Positions 10,326 to 20,128 of a stretch of DNA of 64,000 bases are shown one piece after another. Source of the DNA: Coenobita brevimanus (taxonomy: Eukaryota; Arthropoda; Malacostraca; Decapoda; Coenobitidae). Location of the stretch: positions 11,749,916-11,813,915 of the forward strand of contig CM064713.1 of the NCBI GenBank assembly GCA_032717465.1, read 5' to 3'. Below the pieces are notes generated by a model. The model did no database searches, was not told the DNA's origin, and saw nothing but the letters and a program-made list of their open reading frames with translations. A program made the position numbers and the translations under genes. Every line of letters starts with the position of its first letter. The stretch's first letter is position 1.

Positions 10326-11460
10326 TTAATTCAATCTTTCCACATCCGCTCCAAAGGGTGAGCAATATTCAAGCTGAGAGCACACATGACTCTTATAAAT
10401 TATAGCTAACTGCTCATCAGTGAAGAAGTTACGGACTCTGCACAATAACCCAAGTTTCTTTGAGGTGGTTTTAGCAAGCGATCTAACATGAGAGGTCCAG
10501 CTGAGGTCACTGGTATGTGAGACACTGAGAATTTCAATAGTTTTGGAAATAGGAATATTAGTAGCATTGATGGTAATATACGAACCTGGCAATATATGTC
10601 TATTAATAAAGTGTATATATTTGATTTTACTAGCATTAAACGAGACAAGGTCGTTTTGTCCCCATTCACTGATCGCAGATAAGTCTTGATTTATGGAGAT
10701 GGCTGCACTGAGTTGAGAGTTAGAGATATTAGATTTTGTACATGGGTTTCTGAGTGTAAATGAGCTATGAAGTGTTGGGTCATCTGCATATGAATGAATG
10801 GGATTGTGGGTGACAGATAAGAGATCATAAATATGAACCACGAACAGGGTTGGTGCCAGAACTTATCACTGAGGCATACTGACATTAATTGAGTGGAAAT
10901 TGGATTATACATCATCTACTTTTACTCTTGTTATTCTGTCGCTGAGATATGAGGAAAGCAGAGGAACAAAAGATGTTAGTCCATAGCAAGGGAGTTTGGA
11001 CAGCAGGGAACGGTGCCATACTCTGTCGAAAGCTTTAGAAATATCAAGGACTACTACATGAGTTTCTCCATGTAGGTCGATTGATTGATGAATGGTATGA
11101 GTCAGGAGATTGAGTATGTCAATGGTGGATCTTTCGTGGCGAAAACCATATTATCTATCACTAATTAAGTTGTTGGATTCAAGATGTTTAACTGTGTGCT
11201 TATGAATTAAAATTCCAAATACTTTACCAAAAGAAGATGCGACAGCTATTGGTCTGTAAAGAGGGGTCAGAGGAACTTGCATTCTTTGGAACTGGCTGGA
11301 TATTGGCTTCTTTCCATGAATTAGGGAATGAAGAAATGCGCATGCACAGTTTGAATAATTTAGCTAGAACAGAGATAAGTTAGGGGAACACTTTTTGAGA
11401 ACAATTGGAGGAATTCCGTCTGGTCCTGAAGGTTTGTTGGTTGGTAAATGGTCTAAGATG
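10326..11460 (-). pseudogene. LINE B1 reverse transcriptase
   Basis: The minus strand shows GPDGIPP at 11425-11445, scattered palm blocks, then a 171-codon frame (10841-10326) with HSYADD, the catalytic box. The YADD is followed by LSAISEWGQND, LVSFNASK and LSWTSHVRSLAK. Its downstream part matches the plus-strand copy around 54.7-55.6 kb, which allows the intact order to be inferred. Numerous frameshifts lie between 10850 and 11460. Confidence 0.75.
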
Positions 11461-11829
11461 GATTTTATGTGTCTTATCTGAATTTTAAGTGGAACAATTC
11501 GGGAAAGTCAAGTTCTAGTGCTGGGAGGTTCTGGCTGGTATCCTCTACGGTAGAATTTCTGGCAAATGTACTGGCAAAGATATCTGCTTTCCCATGCAGG
11601 TCATTTGGAATGTTGCCATATGAAGATTTTAGTGGGGGAATGGATGAGGTCTTGTTAAATTTATTATTTTAAGAATTGAGAGTTGACCAGAATAGTCTAT
11701 TGCCATTAGGGTTGTTAAGTAGTTTTCATGCTTCATTCTGAAGAAAGTTTGATTTAGCGAGATTTATTACAGCTTTTGCATGGTTTCCAGCAATTTTAAA
11801 TTGAGAGAGTGATTCAAATGTTTTTGATG

Positions 11830-12765
11830 TTAAGAGTTATATGCAAGGTTGCTATCAAACCATTTTGGAGAGTTCGATCTTTTAGTGAACTGTATACTTG
11901 CTATGAATAAATCCATACCAGCAAGAATTAAGTCGCAAATGTGGGACTGGGTAGAACTGACATCACTAGAGAAGAAAGACTGCCATGGAATGTCAGCACG
12001 ATAATTTCTAAAACCATCCCAGTTTCCCCTATTGAAGTGCCATCGGGTCACCCTGACAGGTTCAGAATGAGGAGGTTTGGGAGAGGCTAACTAATGAGGC
12101 TTTGATGAGATTGTAGTCAGAGGATCCAGGTGGTGACAGTACTTCTATTCTGTATTGATCTGGATTATTTGTCTGGAAATAGATCCTAGAGATTGGCATT
12201 ATGGTCAGGGTTATCTGGTATTCTGGTTGGTTGCTTTACCAACTGCATGAAATTAAATGATTCTGCAAACAGCTCGCACTCCAGACCAGCATCGTTAGTC
12301 CTGGCAGAGTGCAATAACCATTCAACATTATGTACGTTAAAATCACCCAAAATGGTAATTTTGGTGCTGAGGGCAAGGTTAAGGCTAATCAATTGTGTTG
12401 ATATGGAGTCAAAAACACTGGGTTCTGAAGAAGCATTGAGGGAATGATAGACAACACAGATATATTTGATAATATTTAGACAATTTAGATTATACAATGA
12501 GTAATCAAAACTGGGTTAAGTGAAGTTTAAAATAGTGTCAACTGCATATTGAGATTTGATATAACAACAGGTGCCGCCCTTGTTATGGAAATTTGTGAGG
12601 AGATGATAACCAGGAAAACTAAATGGTGATATTTCTGTAAAGAGTGATATTTGTGGTTCTGTGAGGAATAGGGCCAGAGGGCATATGGACTGTATGAAAA
12701 AATGAACTGAATTTAGGTTGGTGCTAAGGCCATGGATATTGGTAAAATATAAGGCCGCACCTTCA
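11830..12765 (-). pseudogene. LINE B1 endonuclease domain and EN-RT linker
   Basis: The minus strand reads NIHGLSTN near 12740, then LTEPQI, where the family has the metal-binding Glu in a SET/TET block, then GGTCCYIKS, and ILGDFNVHNVEWLL at 12340-12380 (the GD-N block). QLVKQPTRIPD follows near 12230, a typical post-GDFN block. The next frame (12051-11830) holds the linker with WFDSNL. Two or more frameshifts and a stop break the frame. The domain would nick the insertion target. Confidence 0.7.
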
Positions 12766-12905
12766 CTTTTCCGCTGACGAGCATGACTGGAAATTGAGAG
12801 TCGCTGCTGGCACAGTGGTTTGATGGCGACTGGGAGGACCCCGTGCCACCAGCCCTACCCTGCTGGTGGTGGCAATCCGAGGTATCACCTCGTTTGATAG
12901 TAATA

Positions 12906-13844
12906 CAGTAAAAGTCCTTTAATCCGACACCCGATGCTCAGGAAATCCCGATGGTTCGGACTTTTCAACCCAGGGTCATTTTTAGCTTTTTGGGGTAAGA
13001 AATTGAGATAAAATACGAAAAAAAAATAGAGAACTATCGAAAAGTACCCGAAAGCAATGCACCGAACTTTCCAATTCTGCACCCAAAGCTTAGTCAACAA
13101 CCCGCTCCGACATTCTGGAGGTTCCGAATCCTCCCGACTGTATGTTTATCTAGCTGATTATGTGTGTTGTACATTCCATGCGTTGTCTACCGAATTTGCT
13201 TGTTCTTTTTTCAGTATTTCACTAGAATGGCTCCTACTACACCACCTACTACTGGTAAGAAGAGGAAGCATGTTACAATTACTATTGGTAAGAAATTAGA
13301 AATAATACAACGGCTGGAGAAGGGTGCACTGGTGAAGGACTTAATATGGGAGTTTAATGTAGGCCAGTCAACCAATTATGACTGCAAAAATTTATCCAAG
13401 GAATTGAGGGAATATGTCGCGAGCGGACGGTCTATGAAGGATTGTGAGAAAAGGAAAACTCTTAAGAAACCAGCACTGGCACAGTTAGACACAGTTCTTT
13501 ATAAGTGGTTTTGTGGAAAACGATGTTTGGGCAAGCCTATCAATGGGTTAATGATTATTGAAAAGGCCAAACAATAATTCTGTAAGGAAATGAAGATTGA
13601 CATTGATGTGAAGTTTTAAGTGAAATTACACAACACTACAAAATTAGAGAAAGAAAACTATAATTTTTCTTCATTAATAAAATTTACTATTATTTTTTGG
13701 GTGTGTTTCTTCATTAATAAAATTTACCATTATTTTTGGGTTGTTTTTTTTAAACATTTTCTGGTATTTGTCTGATAGTCCGGAAAATCTGATAATCCGG
13801 ACAGTCTGTGGGCTGCTGCAGTCTGGAGTAAAGGATTTTTACTG
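12906..13844 (+). mobile_element. Tigger/pogo-type DNA transposon, internally deleted
   Basis: The terminal inverted repeats are CAGTAAAAGTCCTTTA at the left end and CAGTAAAAATCCTTTA read inward from the right end. TA dinucleotides flank both ends (12904-12905 and 13845-13846), the target duplication expected for Tc1/mariner/pogo elements. The 939-bp interior keeps only the N-terminal part of a transposase, so the DDE domain is missing. A second pair of GATAATCCGG/GATAGTCCGG-like motifs lies inside the right end. A ~40-bp direct duplication around 13665-13735 (ATTCATTAATAAAATTTACC-like) is an extra local change. Confidence 0.85.
13227..13577 (+). pseudogene. Tigger-type transposase, N-terminal DNA-binding region only
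   Basis: The 116-residue frame starts at an ATG preceded by AGA (ACTAGAATGG) and reads into a CENP-B/pogo helix-turn-helix (KKLEIIQRLEKGA...FNVGQSTNYD, about residues 20-55). A second HTH-like segment follows, with YKWFCGKRCLGKPI and MIIEKAKQ (about residues 90-115). After the TAA the same frame continues for 15 codons with FCKEMKIDID before another stop. The catalytic DDE domain of the ~500-residue family is absent. The protein could at most bind the terminal repeats. Its position between two TIRs confirms it is a transposon remnant rather than a host TIGD gene. Confidence 0.8.
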
Positions 13845-13846
13845 TA

Positions 13847-14114
13847 CTGCAGCGGCCATTGCTAAAGGGAGTAAGAATAGAAGGTGCGATATCTTATATG
13901 CATGTACTGTGGCGTAGAGTAGTTGAAGGTAGAGGTATTAAAAGAGTATGCTGGCTTACTCTCTGTGTAAATGAGAGCACTGAAAACGTTCAGCAAAGGG
14001 AAATGGTCAGGACCAAGTCCTGAGGGTTGGTGAAACGGGAGCTCCAGCTCTCCCTATCACCAGCTTGCTATCCACCTTGGGAGTATTGCCTGTTCGACTG
14101 GTGCTACAGTCTAC
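13847..14114. other. no gene recognised
   Basis: Unique-looking sequence between the Tigger element and family X. It may include the 5' untranslated part of LINE B1 in minus orientation, but nothing supports that directly. Confidence 0.3.
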
Positions 14115-14340
14115 TCCTACCACCCAGCGTTCAAATGATTTCCTGGCTTACAGGAAACCATTTGGCTTGTCACTCAGTGTAAAGTCACTTGAAAAATAAA
14201 AATGAAAAAATAATAAAAAGTGATAGGAAAGACAGGAGAAATAGGAAGAGAGGAGGGTTGATATAGAAAAGGATTGATAAAGGTGAAGGATGAAGTAAGC
14301 AGTTATACAACGAGTGGATAATGGTCGCCATCATCTACCA
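14115..14340 (+). repeat. dispersed repeat family X, copy 2
   Basis: Same block order as 485-775: a CTACCACCCAGCG opening, GGAAACCATTTGGCTTGTCA, a purine-rich middle with AAAGACAGGAGAAATAGG, and a GAGTGGATAATGGTCGCC ending. It lacks an ORF. Confidence 0.55.
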
Positions 14341-14345
14341 CCATG

Positions 14346-14610
14346 TTAATGACATATGCTAATGCCATATTGAGAACTTTTAAATCTAGGGTATTGAAAT
14401 ATTTGGACGATAGATGGAGGGCAGGGAAAGGTCACACTTCTTTGGAACAGTCTAAAATAGTGTGAGTAACTCTTCAGCAAGAAGGAAAGGTACAAGACAA
14501 GCCAGACAAAGACGAGAGTATGCCTGGGCACGGTGTCAGCACAGCTGTTGAGGACAGCAGAGGAGACCCCATCAGGCCTGTAAACCTTATTAAAATGAGG
14601 TCACTGAGGG
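14346..14610 (-). pseudogene. LINE B-type RT fragment
   Basis: The minus strand reads YRPDGVSSAVLNSCADTVP around 14515-14575, the finger block of LINE RTs (compare GPDGVPPVVLKNCAS in the copy at 36.5 kb). A degraded stretch follows with SRLCLAC and VPKKCD before SIYRPN near 14410. The order matches the B2 LINE RT at 36.5-36.7 kb. No catalytic box is present because the fragment ends before the palm. Confidence 0.6.
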
Positions 14611-14619
14611 CAGAAAGTA

Positions 14620-17570
14620 TGAAGAAATTTCATTGGCAGTCATGAAGACCTCAGAGGGGGAGAAAATGGAAGATCGGCATTGGAATCGTCCAGAGATGAT
14701 TTTTAGGGTGTAGAGTAGAAGAACCAAAGACAGAGACATCAGAACAGTATTGTACATTTTTTCCAGTGCCTCCTCTCTACTGCAGTACACTCTCAGTAGA
14801 ACACAGTTTGTGCACCACAGTATCTGAATACTGTATCCAGCCGCACTGCTTTACATACAAAGTATCTTTGGCGATGGTTAAACCCAGACAAAACTTTATG
14901 CTTTCTGAGGATCATGCTTCCCCCTCAGCCCCACCATGTGGATTGTGGAGTGCCATATATAAGTAACCATGCCACCTTTAGTTATGGTACTTTACACAGG
15001 TTACATAGGGGTAAGTGGTGGTGACCAGCATCCACTCACATGATGTAGTGCTACCTATTTATGCCTTAGGTGACTACACTGAGTAACAGGCCTAATGTGA
15101 TGCAGGAAACTTTGCACAATGCTGGGTGGTATTCCATATAACCTAATAATGGGATAATGTGAAACCTACTTTGCTGAGCCAGTTAACTAGGGAGAGACAC
15201 ACAAATGCGGCCACCATCCAGGAATTAAACCTCATCACACTTCCTTGCACTTCACTGTAGCGAGGCACTATCCACTGCAAGAGAACATCGGTTCACTACA
15301 CTGGATGGCCCTGCAGAGACAATTGCTTGTCCGTGGTTGATGGTCTGATCGGCTGAACATACGGGTTATTCTACTTCTACCACTGCTACACACTTGGTAA
15401 AACCCATGTTTATTCTTCTTGAAGGATTTAAGGTCCTGTCACCTTTGTGCACCCACACATATACACTAAGCATCTGGCAGACACCAGATCTCAGGTACTT
15501 AACCATCTTTGGCTGTGCAACTTTGCAGATGCACAGCAGGTCCTAGTAAAGCTCCAACCAATTAAGTTTTTAGTGTCTAGGTTTCTCCGCCCCTTTAGCA
15601 TTCAACCTCCCCTCCTGCCCCCCACCCTTCACCCACACCCCACCTCAGTGTCTCATTTTGTGGATACCGAATCATTTTGGCCACCTTTGATCATGCAGAT
15701 TTTCATATACAAATGACTAGATTATTCCATTTCGGGGGTAAACAGTGTACTGTATGCTATTCAGTGAAATGGCCACTGGTGAATTTATTTGCATCAACAG
15801 CGTGTAAAAGGCTTACGTCTAGTTAGATATCTGTATGATTTTGGTACGACACAAACCCTTCAATGCAGAGTGAGTTACACATTGTCATATTAACTGTCTA
15901 GGCAACTACTTATGAGGCAACCTTACTAACCTGAGATCTCTAACCCATTTCAGCTAATTTTATGGTCATTCGCAATGAGAATGGGGGGATGTATGGCAAA
16001 TAACAAGGGAGGTTCATTCCACCGCTAGAACTAAGGCTCACTGCATATCATGAAACCACGATGCAGTAAATAAATTATGATAATTCCCCAGTTCTCTCAG
16101 AAAAAACAAGCCTTTTACAGCTCACTAACTAAGAAACCAACTATGGAGTAGAAAAGAAAGTGAAAGGGAAGATAACAGCTACCTAACTAAAAAAAAAAAA
16201 AAAAATATCTATGGATAAGGAAAGAGAGGGAAAGGAAAGATTAGATCCCAGATTGCCTAGATCCGGTTAACTACGAGTATATGATCATTAAGGCAGACAT
16301 TCATTATCCATCATGTCCCAGTCTATACAACATGTTATTACCACGACATACACCTCAGATAATGCCACTGATGGTCAACGTGAAGTTATTTAGAGATAAA
16401 GTGAAAGAGAAGCGAAGAGACTTCAAAACTGTCAGAGATATTTCCCAGACGAAGCGTCATGACAGGAGGGAAAAGTTGTAAAGGCAGATCAGACGAAGGA
16501 AGACGGGAAATATCATGGGAATTGGAGTGTCTGGAAGAATGTTAAGTGAGAGGTTATTGTGCATACTTCCCACATTGATATTATTAAGTCTAAAATTTCT
16601 AATTTGAAAGGATACATGAAAACAGTAACCCAGATGGAATTTGACATAATCCCCAAAGAACAAGGATGAATAGATATAGTCTGGGGGTGTATGAAGTCGT
16701 TAAAAAAAATTAAATGTCTGTAGTGGGGAGAGAAAAGGAGGAAAATGGAATATTAGTGAGGATAGGTTGAAGAGGAGGACAGCAAGGTGGGGACAACAAT
16801 TATGACAAAAGCAAAACAGGCAGGGATCTATACACACTCTGAGAAGGGAAGTGTCTGAGGAAGAAAGGGGGTAGAGAAGGGAGGTATTCAGTTTCTTATC
16901 CCCTATGCACCGGTTGACGTGTATAGCCATCACAATTTTTGGCGCATAGCAATTCCGGTTGACATGTAGAGCCACAAGCATCTTCCCACCACCCTTTGAA
17001 ACTTAACTTAGCCTTACTCATCGACGGGGCCACCTGGAGACATGGGGTTACTTTCTTTTGCAAGAGGAAGAGTTGGTGAGTCATATGTATCTTAAATTTT
17101 TTTCTCTAGCTGTTATAGTTTGGCAGATATTAGGGATTGAATTAAGATAATTTTTTTTCAAAATCACGAAATCCGCCACAGGGAGGAGCGTGCGACATCG
17201 GAAAGCCCCCAGCGTGTAGGGGTTAATCTCCTGTGTGTTGTATCCTCTTTATCTACTAGCAGTGTAAAATGGAAATGGTTATAGTCCAAGGAAACTAAAA
17301 AAATATGGGATGTAATTTGAGAAGGAAGAAGATATGGTATGAAATTAAGAGTATCTATAATAAGTGGGTGAGGACAATGTTTAGGAGGAAAGAAAATGAT
17401 GGATAAAAAGAGAAAAAGGCCAGCAACATGAAAATAAATAATAAAGAAGTGGTGCAAGGCACAACAATCGTTGTCTGACAGCAGTTATTTATTACCATTA
17501 AATAATGACTCTCTTCTGTCATTTAGTGTCAGTGCACAATTAAACTCTAAGGTAAGTGCGCAAATATTAT
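14620..17570. other. long interval without recognisable genes
   Basis: Open frames here are short and show no family motif on either strand. Small items seen: a poly(A) run at 16189-16205, purine-rich patches near 16140-16240 and 16730-16880, and a CATATAACC-type block near 15135 that may be a relic of family X. Nothing supports a host exon. Confidence 0.4.
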
Positions 17571-17574
17571 CAAG

Positions 17575-18110
17575 TTGCACCCTCTGAAAATCCATGATCT
17601 TCTGTTTGACCTTTCAAGGTCACTCAAGGTCAAAGGTCATGCTGCCAAATGAAAGCCCATATGAAACTTCTTAAATATTGGTGACAGTATATACTGTATC
17701 ACTCTTTTCAACAAGTTTCGAGTTATAGCCCCCTGAATATCGATGACCTTGAGTTTGATCTTTCAGGGTCACTTATGGTCAAAGGTTAAAGTTACCAGAT
17801 AAAAATCCATATGGGATGATTTCCTGTAAGTTGATAATAGTAAATATCTATCTATTTTCAACCATTTTCGAGTTACAGTCCTCTTAATATCCATGACATT
17901 CAGTTGACCTTTCAAGATCATTCAGGGTCAAAGGTCTTGGTGCCAGATGAAAGCCCATATTACATGTTCCTGTATGTTCCTATTAGTAAATATCTCTATC
18001 TTCAACCGTTTTTAAGTTATAGCCCTCTGAAAATCCATGACCTTGATTTTGACCTTTCATGGTCATTCAATTATCTCCAAAATTTAATCACTTTGTTTGG
18101 GGATCAGTGC
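17575..18110 (+). repeat. ~147-bp tandem repeat rich in AGGTCA half-sites, four units
   Basis: The marker CCATGA or CGATGA recurs at 17595, 17741, 17891 and 18035, giving periods of 146, 150 and 144 bp. Each unit carries a GACCTTTCA-type block, usually followed by GGTCA/AGGTCA motifs. Unit 1 holds an exact AGGTCAAAGGTCA (17630-17642), a perfect direct repeat with one-base spacing, and units 2 and 3 hold degenerate versions. Units also share a GAGTTATAGCC block. No coding potential. Possibly part of a larger mobile repeat. Confidence 0.7.
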
Positions 18111-18129
18111 CCACATATCGTGAAAGTTT

Positions 18130-18330
18130 CATGTGATTTCATTGAGTTGATTTTCTGTAATGGTGCTAACAAACAAACAAACATACATACATCAAAATAA
18201 ACAAACAAACAAACAAACAAATGACCAAAAACACTACCTTGTCATGTAATTTCATTGAGATGTTTTTCTGTAATGGTGCTAACAAACAAACAAACATACA
18301 TACATACATACATACATACATACATTTAAT
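18130..18330 (+). repeat. ~110-bp duplicated block with (CAAA)n/(CATA)n tails
   Basis: The block TTTCTGTAATGGTGCTAACA recurs at about 18152 and 18263. Each copy is followed by ACAAACAAACATACATA-type runs. It directly continues the tandem array and ends at the 3' end of the LINE E fragment, whose own tail may contribute to the CATA run. Confidence 0.55.
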
Positions 18331-18334
18331 AAAG

Positions 18335-18795
18335 AATTTCTGTTGGCACCCCATGTAGTACCCGCTAGGTACTTGAGGACATTTAACGGTTTATCTCAAC
18401 GAGCAAACAAATTACTAACATGAATTCTGAAGTTCAAACGACGGTCAAAATGTATTCTCCAAAGCTTTACAGAATTTTGAAAAGGTACCGCCTGATTATC
18501 CAAAGTTAAGCACAAATTAGGTACATTACGAGTAGTGAAGACTACAGCGGCACACTTAGGGACAGGAAACTTAAATCCCCACTGCAAGGCCCATTGGTGG
18601 ACAGAATCAAGGGCTGCTTGACTCCGCCCAACCGAAAATTGTGCTTTATGGGAAGAGTGCCATATAGCACAATCGTCAGCATAGAGCGAGTATTTAAGAT
18701 TCCTCGGGATGGGAGCTAATGACAGAATATCATTGATCATAATGCTAAATAAATAGGGACTAAGCACACTTCCCTGGGGCACCCCATTTTCTATC
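18335..18795 (-). pseudogene. LINE family E, RT fragment, copy 1
   Basis: The minus-strand frame 18782-18396 begins in the VPQGSVLSPYLFSIMINDIL block and includes the catalytic YADDCAIW, then an AALDSVHQWALQWGF thumb region and LRIHFDRRLNF-like terminal block. The 3' untranslated part (18335-18395) matches the end of the second copy at 25437-25530 (ATGTAGTA.C.GCT..). It is of the Jockey-type group that has an upstream EN, seen in copy 2. The fragment ends at 18795, exactly where LINE A tail sequence starts. Confidence 0.75.
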
Positions 18796-19690
18796 TATCT
18801 ATTGCCAGACGCCTCAATCCCGTTCGGGGTGGCCACAAACAAATCGCTCCACGTCGCCCTGTCGCCCGCCATTTCACTGCCCCGCTCCCATCTCACACAC
18901 CCCTCTCTCATATACCTCTCCACCCCATCCCGCCATCTCATCCTCGGCCTCCCCCTCCCTCTTCCCCCCTCCACCTCACTCACATACACTCTCTTCGTCA
19001 GTCTTTCATCCTCCATCCTCTCCACATGGCCAAACCACCTCAGTGTATTCCTCCTAACGCTTCCTATCACATCCACATCCACACCACAATGCTCCTTTAT
19101 ATCCTCATTTGTCAGCCTGTCTCTCCATGTGACTCCACAGGCTCCTCTTAAATAACTCATTTCCACTGCTCTCACTCTTGACTTGTGTCCTTCCATCAAC
19201 GTCCAAGCTTCACTTCCATACGTTAGAGTTGGTATCACAACACTGTCATGTAGTAACCTTTTCACTTCCATGCTCACTTCCCTGCTTCTTATCACTGCTT
19301 TCAAGGAACCAGCAACCTTTCGTCCCTGCTGCACCCTTTCAAGCACTTCACCCTCCAAACCTCCGTCCTTACTCATCACACTACCCAAGTACTTAAACGT
19401 ACTCACATTTTCCAATTCCTCACCATCCAACCTCTCTGTACATTCACTGACTTCACCTCTCTCAAAGACCATCACTTTACTCTTCCCTACACTTTACTCT
19501 TCCCTACATTCACCTTTAGATTCCGTTTCTTACACACTCTCCCAAACTCATCCACCAAGCCTTGCAGCTCTCCTTCATCTTCACTCAAGAACACAGTATC
19601 AACTGCAAACAACAGTACAGGGAGTTTCCAAACACTACCCTCTCTCACCAGGGCCACTCCAACATCCACTACCCTACCTTGTGCACCTTC
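18790..19690 (-). mobile_element. RTE-like LINE family A, 5'-truncated copy
   Basis: The minus strand carries the last third of LINE A, and its 3' end shows TAGATAGATAGA-type tail bases (18791-18803). It abuts LINE E sequence at 18795. The 5' border near 19690 is set by loss of similarity after a QGRVVDVGVAL block. It is the best preserved family A coding region in the window. Confidence 0.75.
18795..19640 (-). pseudogene. LINE A RT end and C-terminal domain
   Basis: A frame from 19726 to 19487 contains KLPVLLFAVDTVF, where the first Asp of the catalytic FADD box is Val, then EFGRVCKKRNLKVN. A 17-bp tandem duplication (about 19467-19500, ACTTTACTCTTCCCTAC twice on the plus strand) shifts the frame. 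The next frame, 19475-18795, is 226 codons and intact: FKYLGSVMSKDGG, YGSEAWTL, TLRWFGHVERM and RGRPRMRWRDGVERY, ending in DRATWSDLFVATPNG. That tail lacks RNase H motifs, as in RTE-type LINEs. The first Met of the 226-codon frame is nominal. Confidence 0.8.
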
Positions 19691-20128
19691 GGACAGAAAT
19701 TCGTGATACAGGATAATCTGCCACAAGAGGTCAGGTTAATCGCACACGTCTGCCCCCCCCCCTAACTCCCCCTCCTTACCCCCACCAGACACTGATTTGT
19801 TAGGCGGATGGATCGGAGATATGAAGCTTCGCTCACTCTCACGTCTTCCCGCGTGTAATGTTACTTTCATTTATCTTACTATTAGTTGTATTATCAAGTG
19901 CACAGATCCATCTTCAGTTCCATGAGAAGTGATTATATTGAAGTTTTAGCAGATTTCAATACAATGTCCTTAATGTATAGAGTCTGGTTTCCAAATGCTT
20001 ATCCAACGTGTTCTAAGCGATAGACTAAAATCCAAGTAACAGTTAAAAGTTATATGGCCAGATAAGTCCCTCTCTTGCCTTATCATCTGGACAGCCACAT
20101 ATACACCCACCTACTGAACCCATCCAGC
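19691..20128. other. no gene recognised
   Basis: Unique-looking sequence with a poly(C) run at 19751-19761. The first ~45 bp may belong to LINE E in minus orientation (a weak RVRLT-type block), but this is not firm. Confidence 0.3.

Larger units (their letters stand above)
9895..12890 (-). mobile_element. LINE family B1 (CR1/Jockey group), degraded copy 1
   Basis: On the minus strand it runs from an endonuclease start near 12765 to a 3' end near 9900 that matches the 3' end of the plus-strand copy at 53.6-56.1 kb. EN, linker and RT can be followed in order despite many stops. The Tigger-like element at 12906 lies right at its 5' side, so the LINE 5' region may resume after 13846. The exact clade was not determined. 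Confidence 0.75.

Noticed and set aside
17575..18330. CRISPR array
   Set aside because: Unit length, divergence and eukaryotic context do not fit, and there are no short identical repeats with unique spacers.
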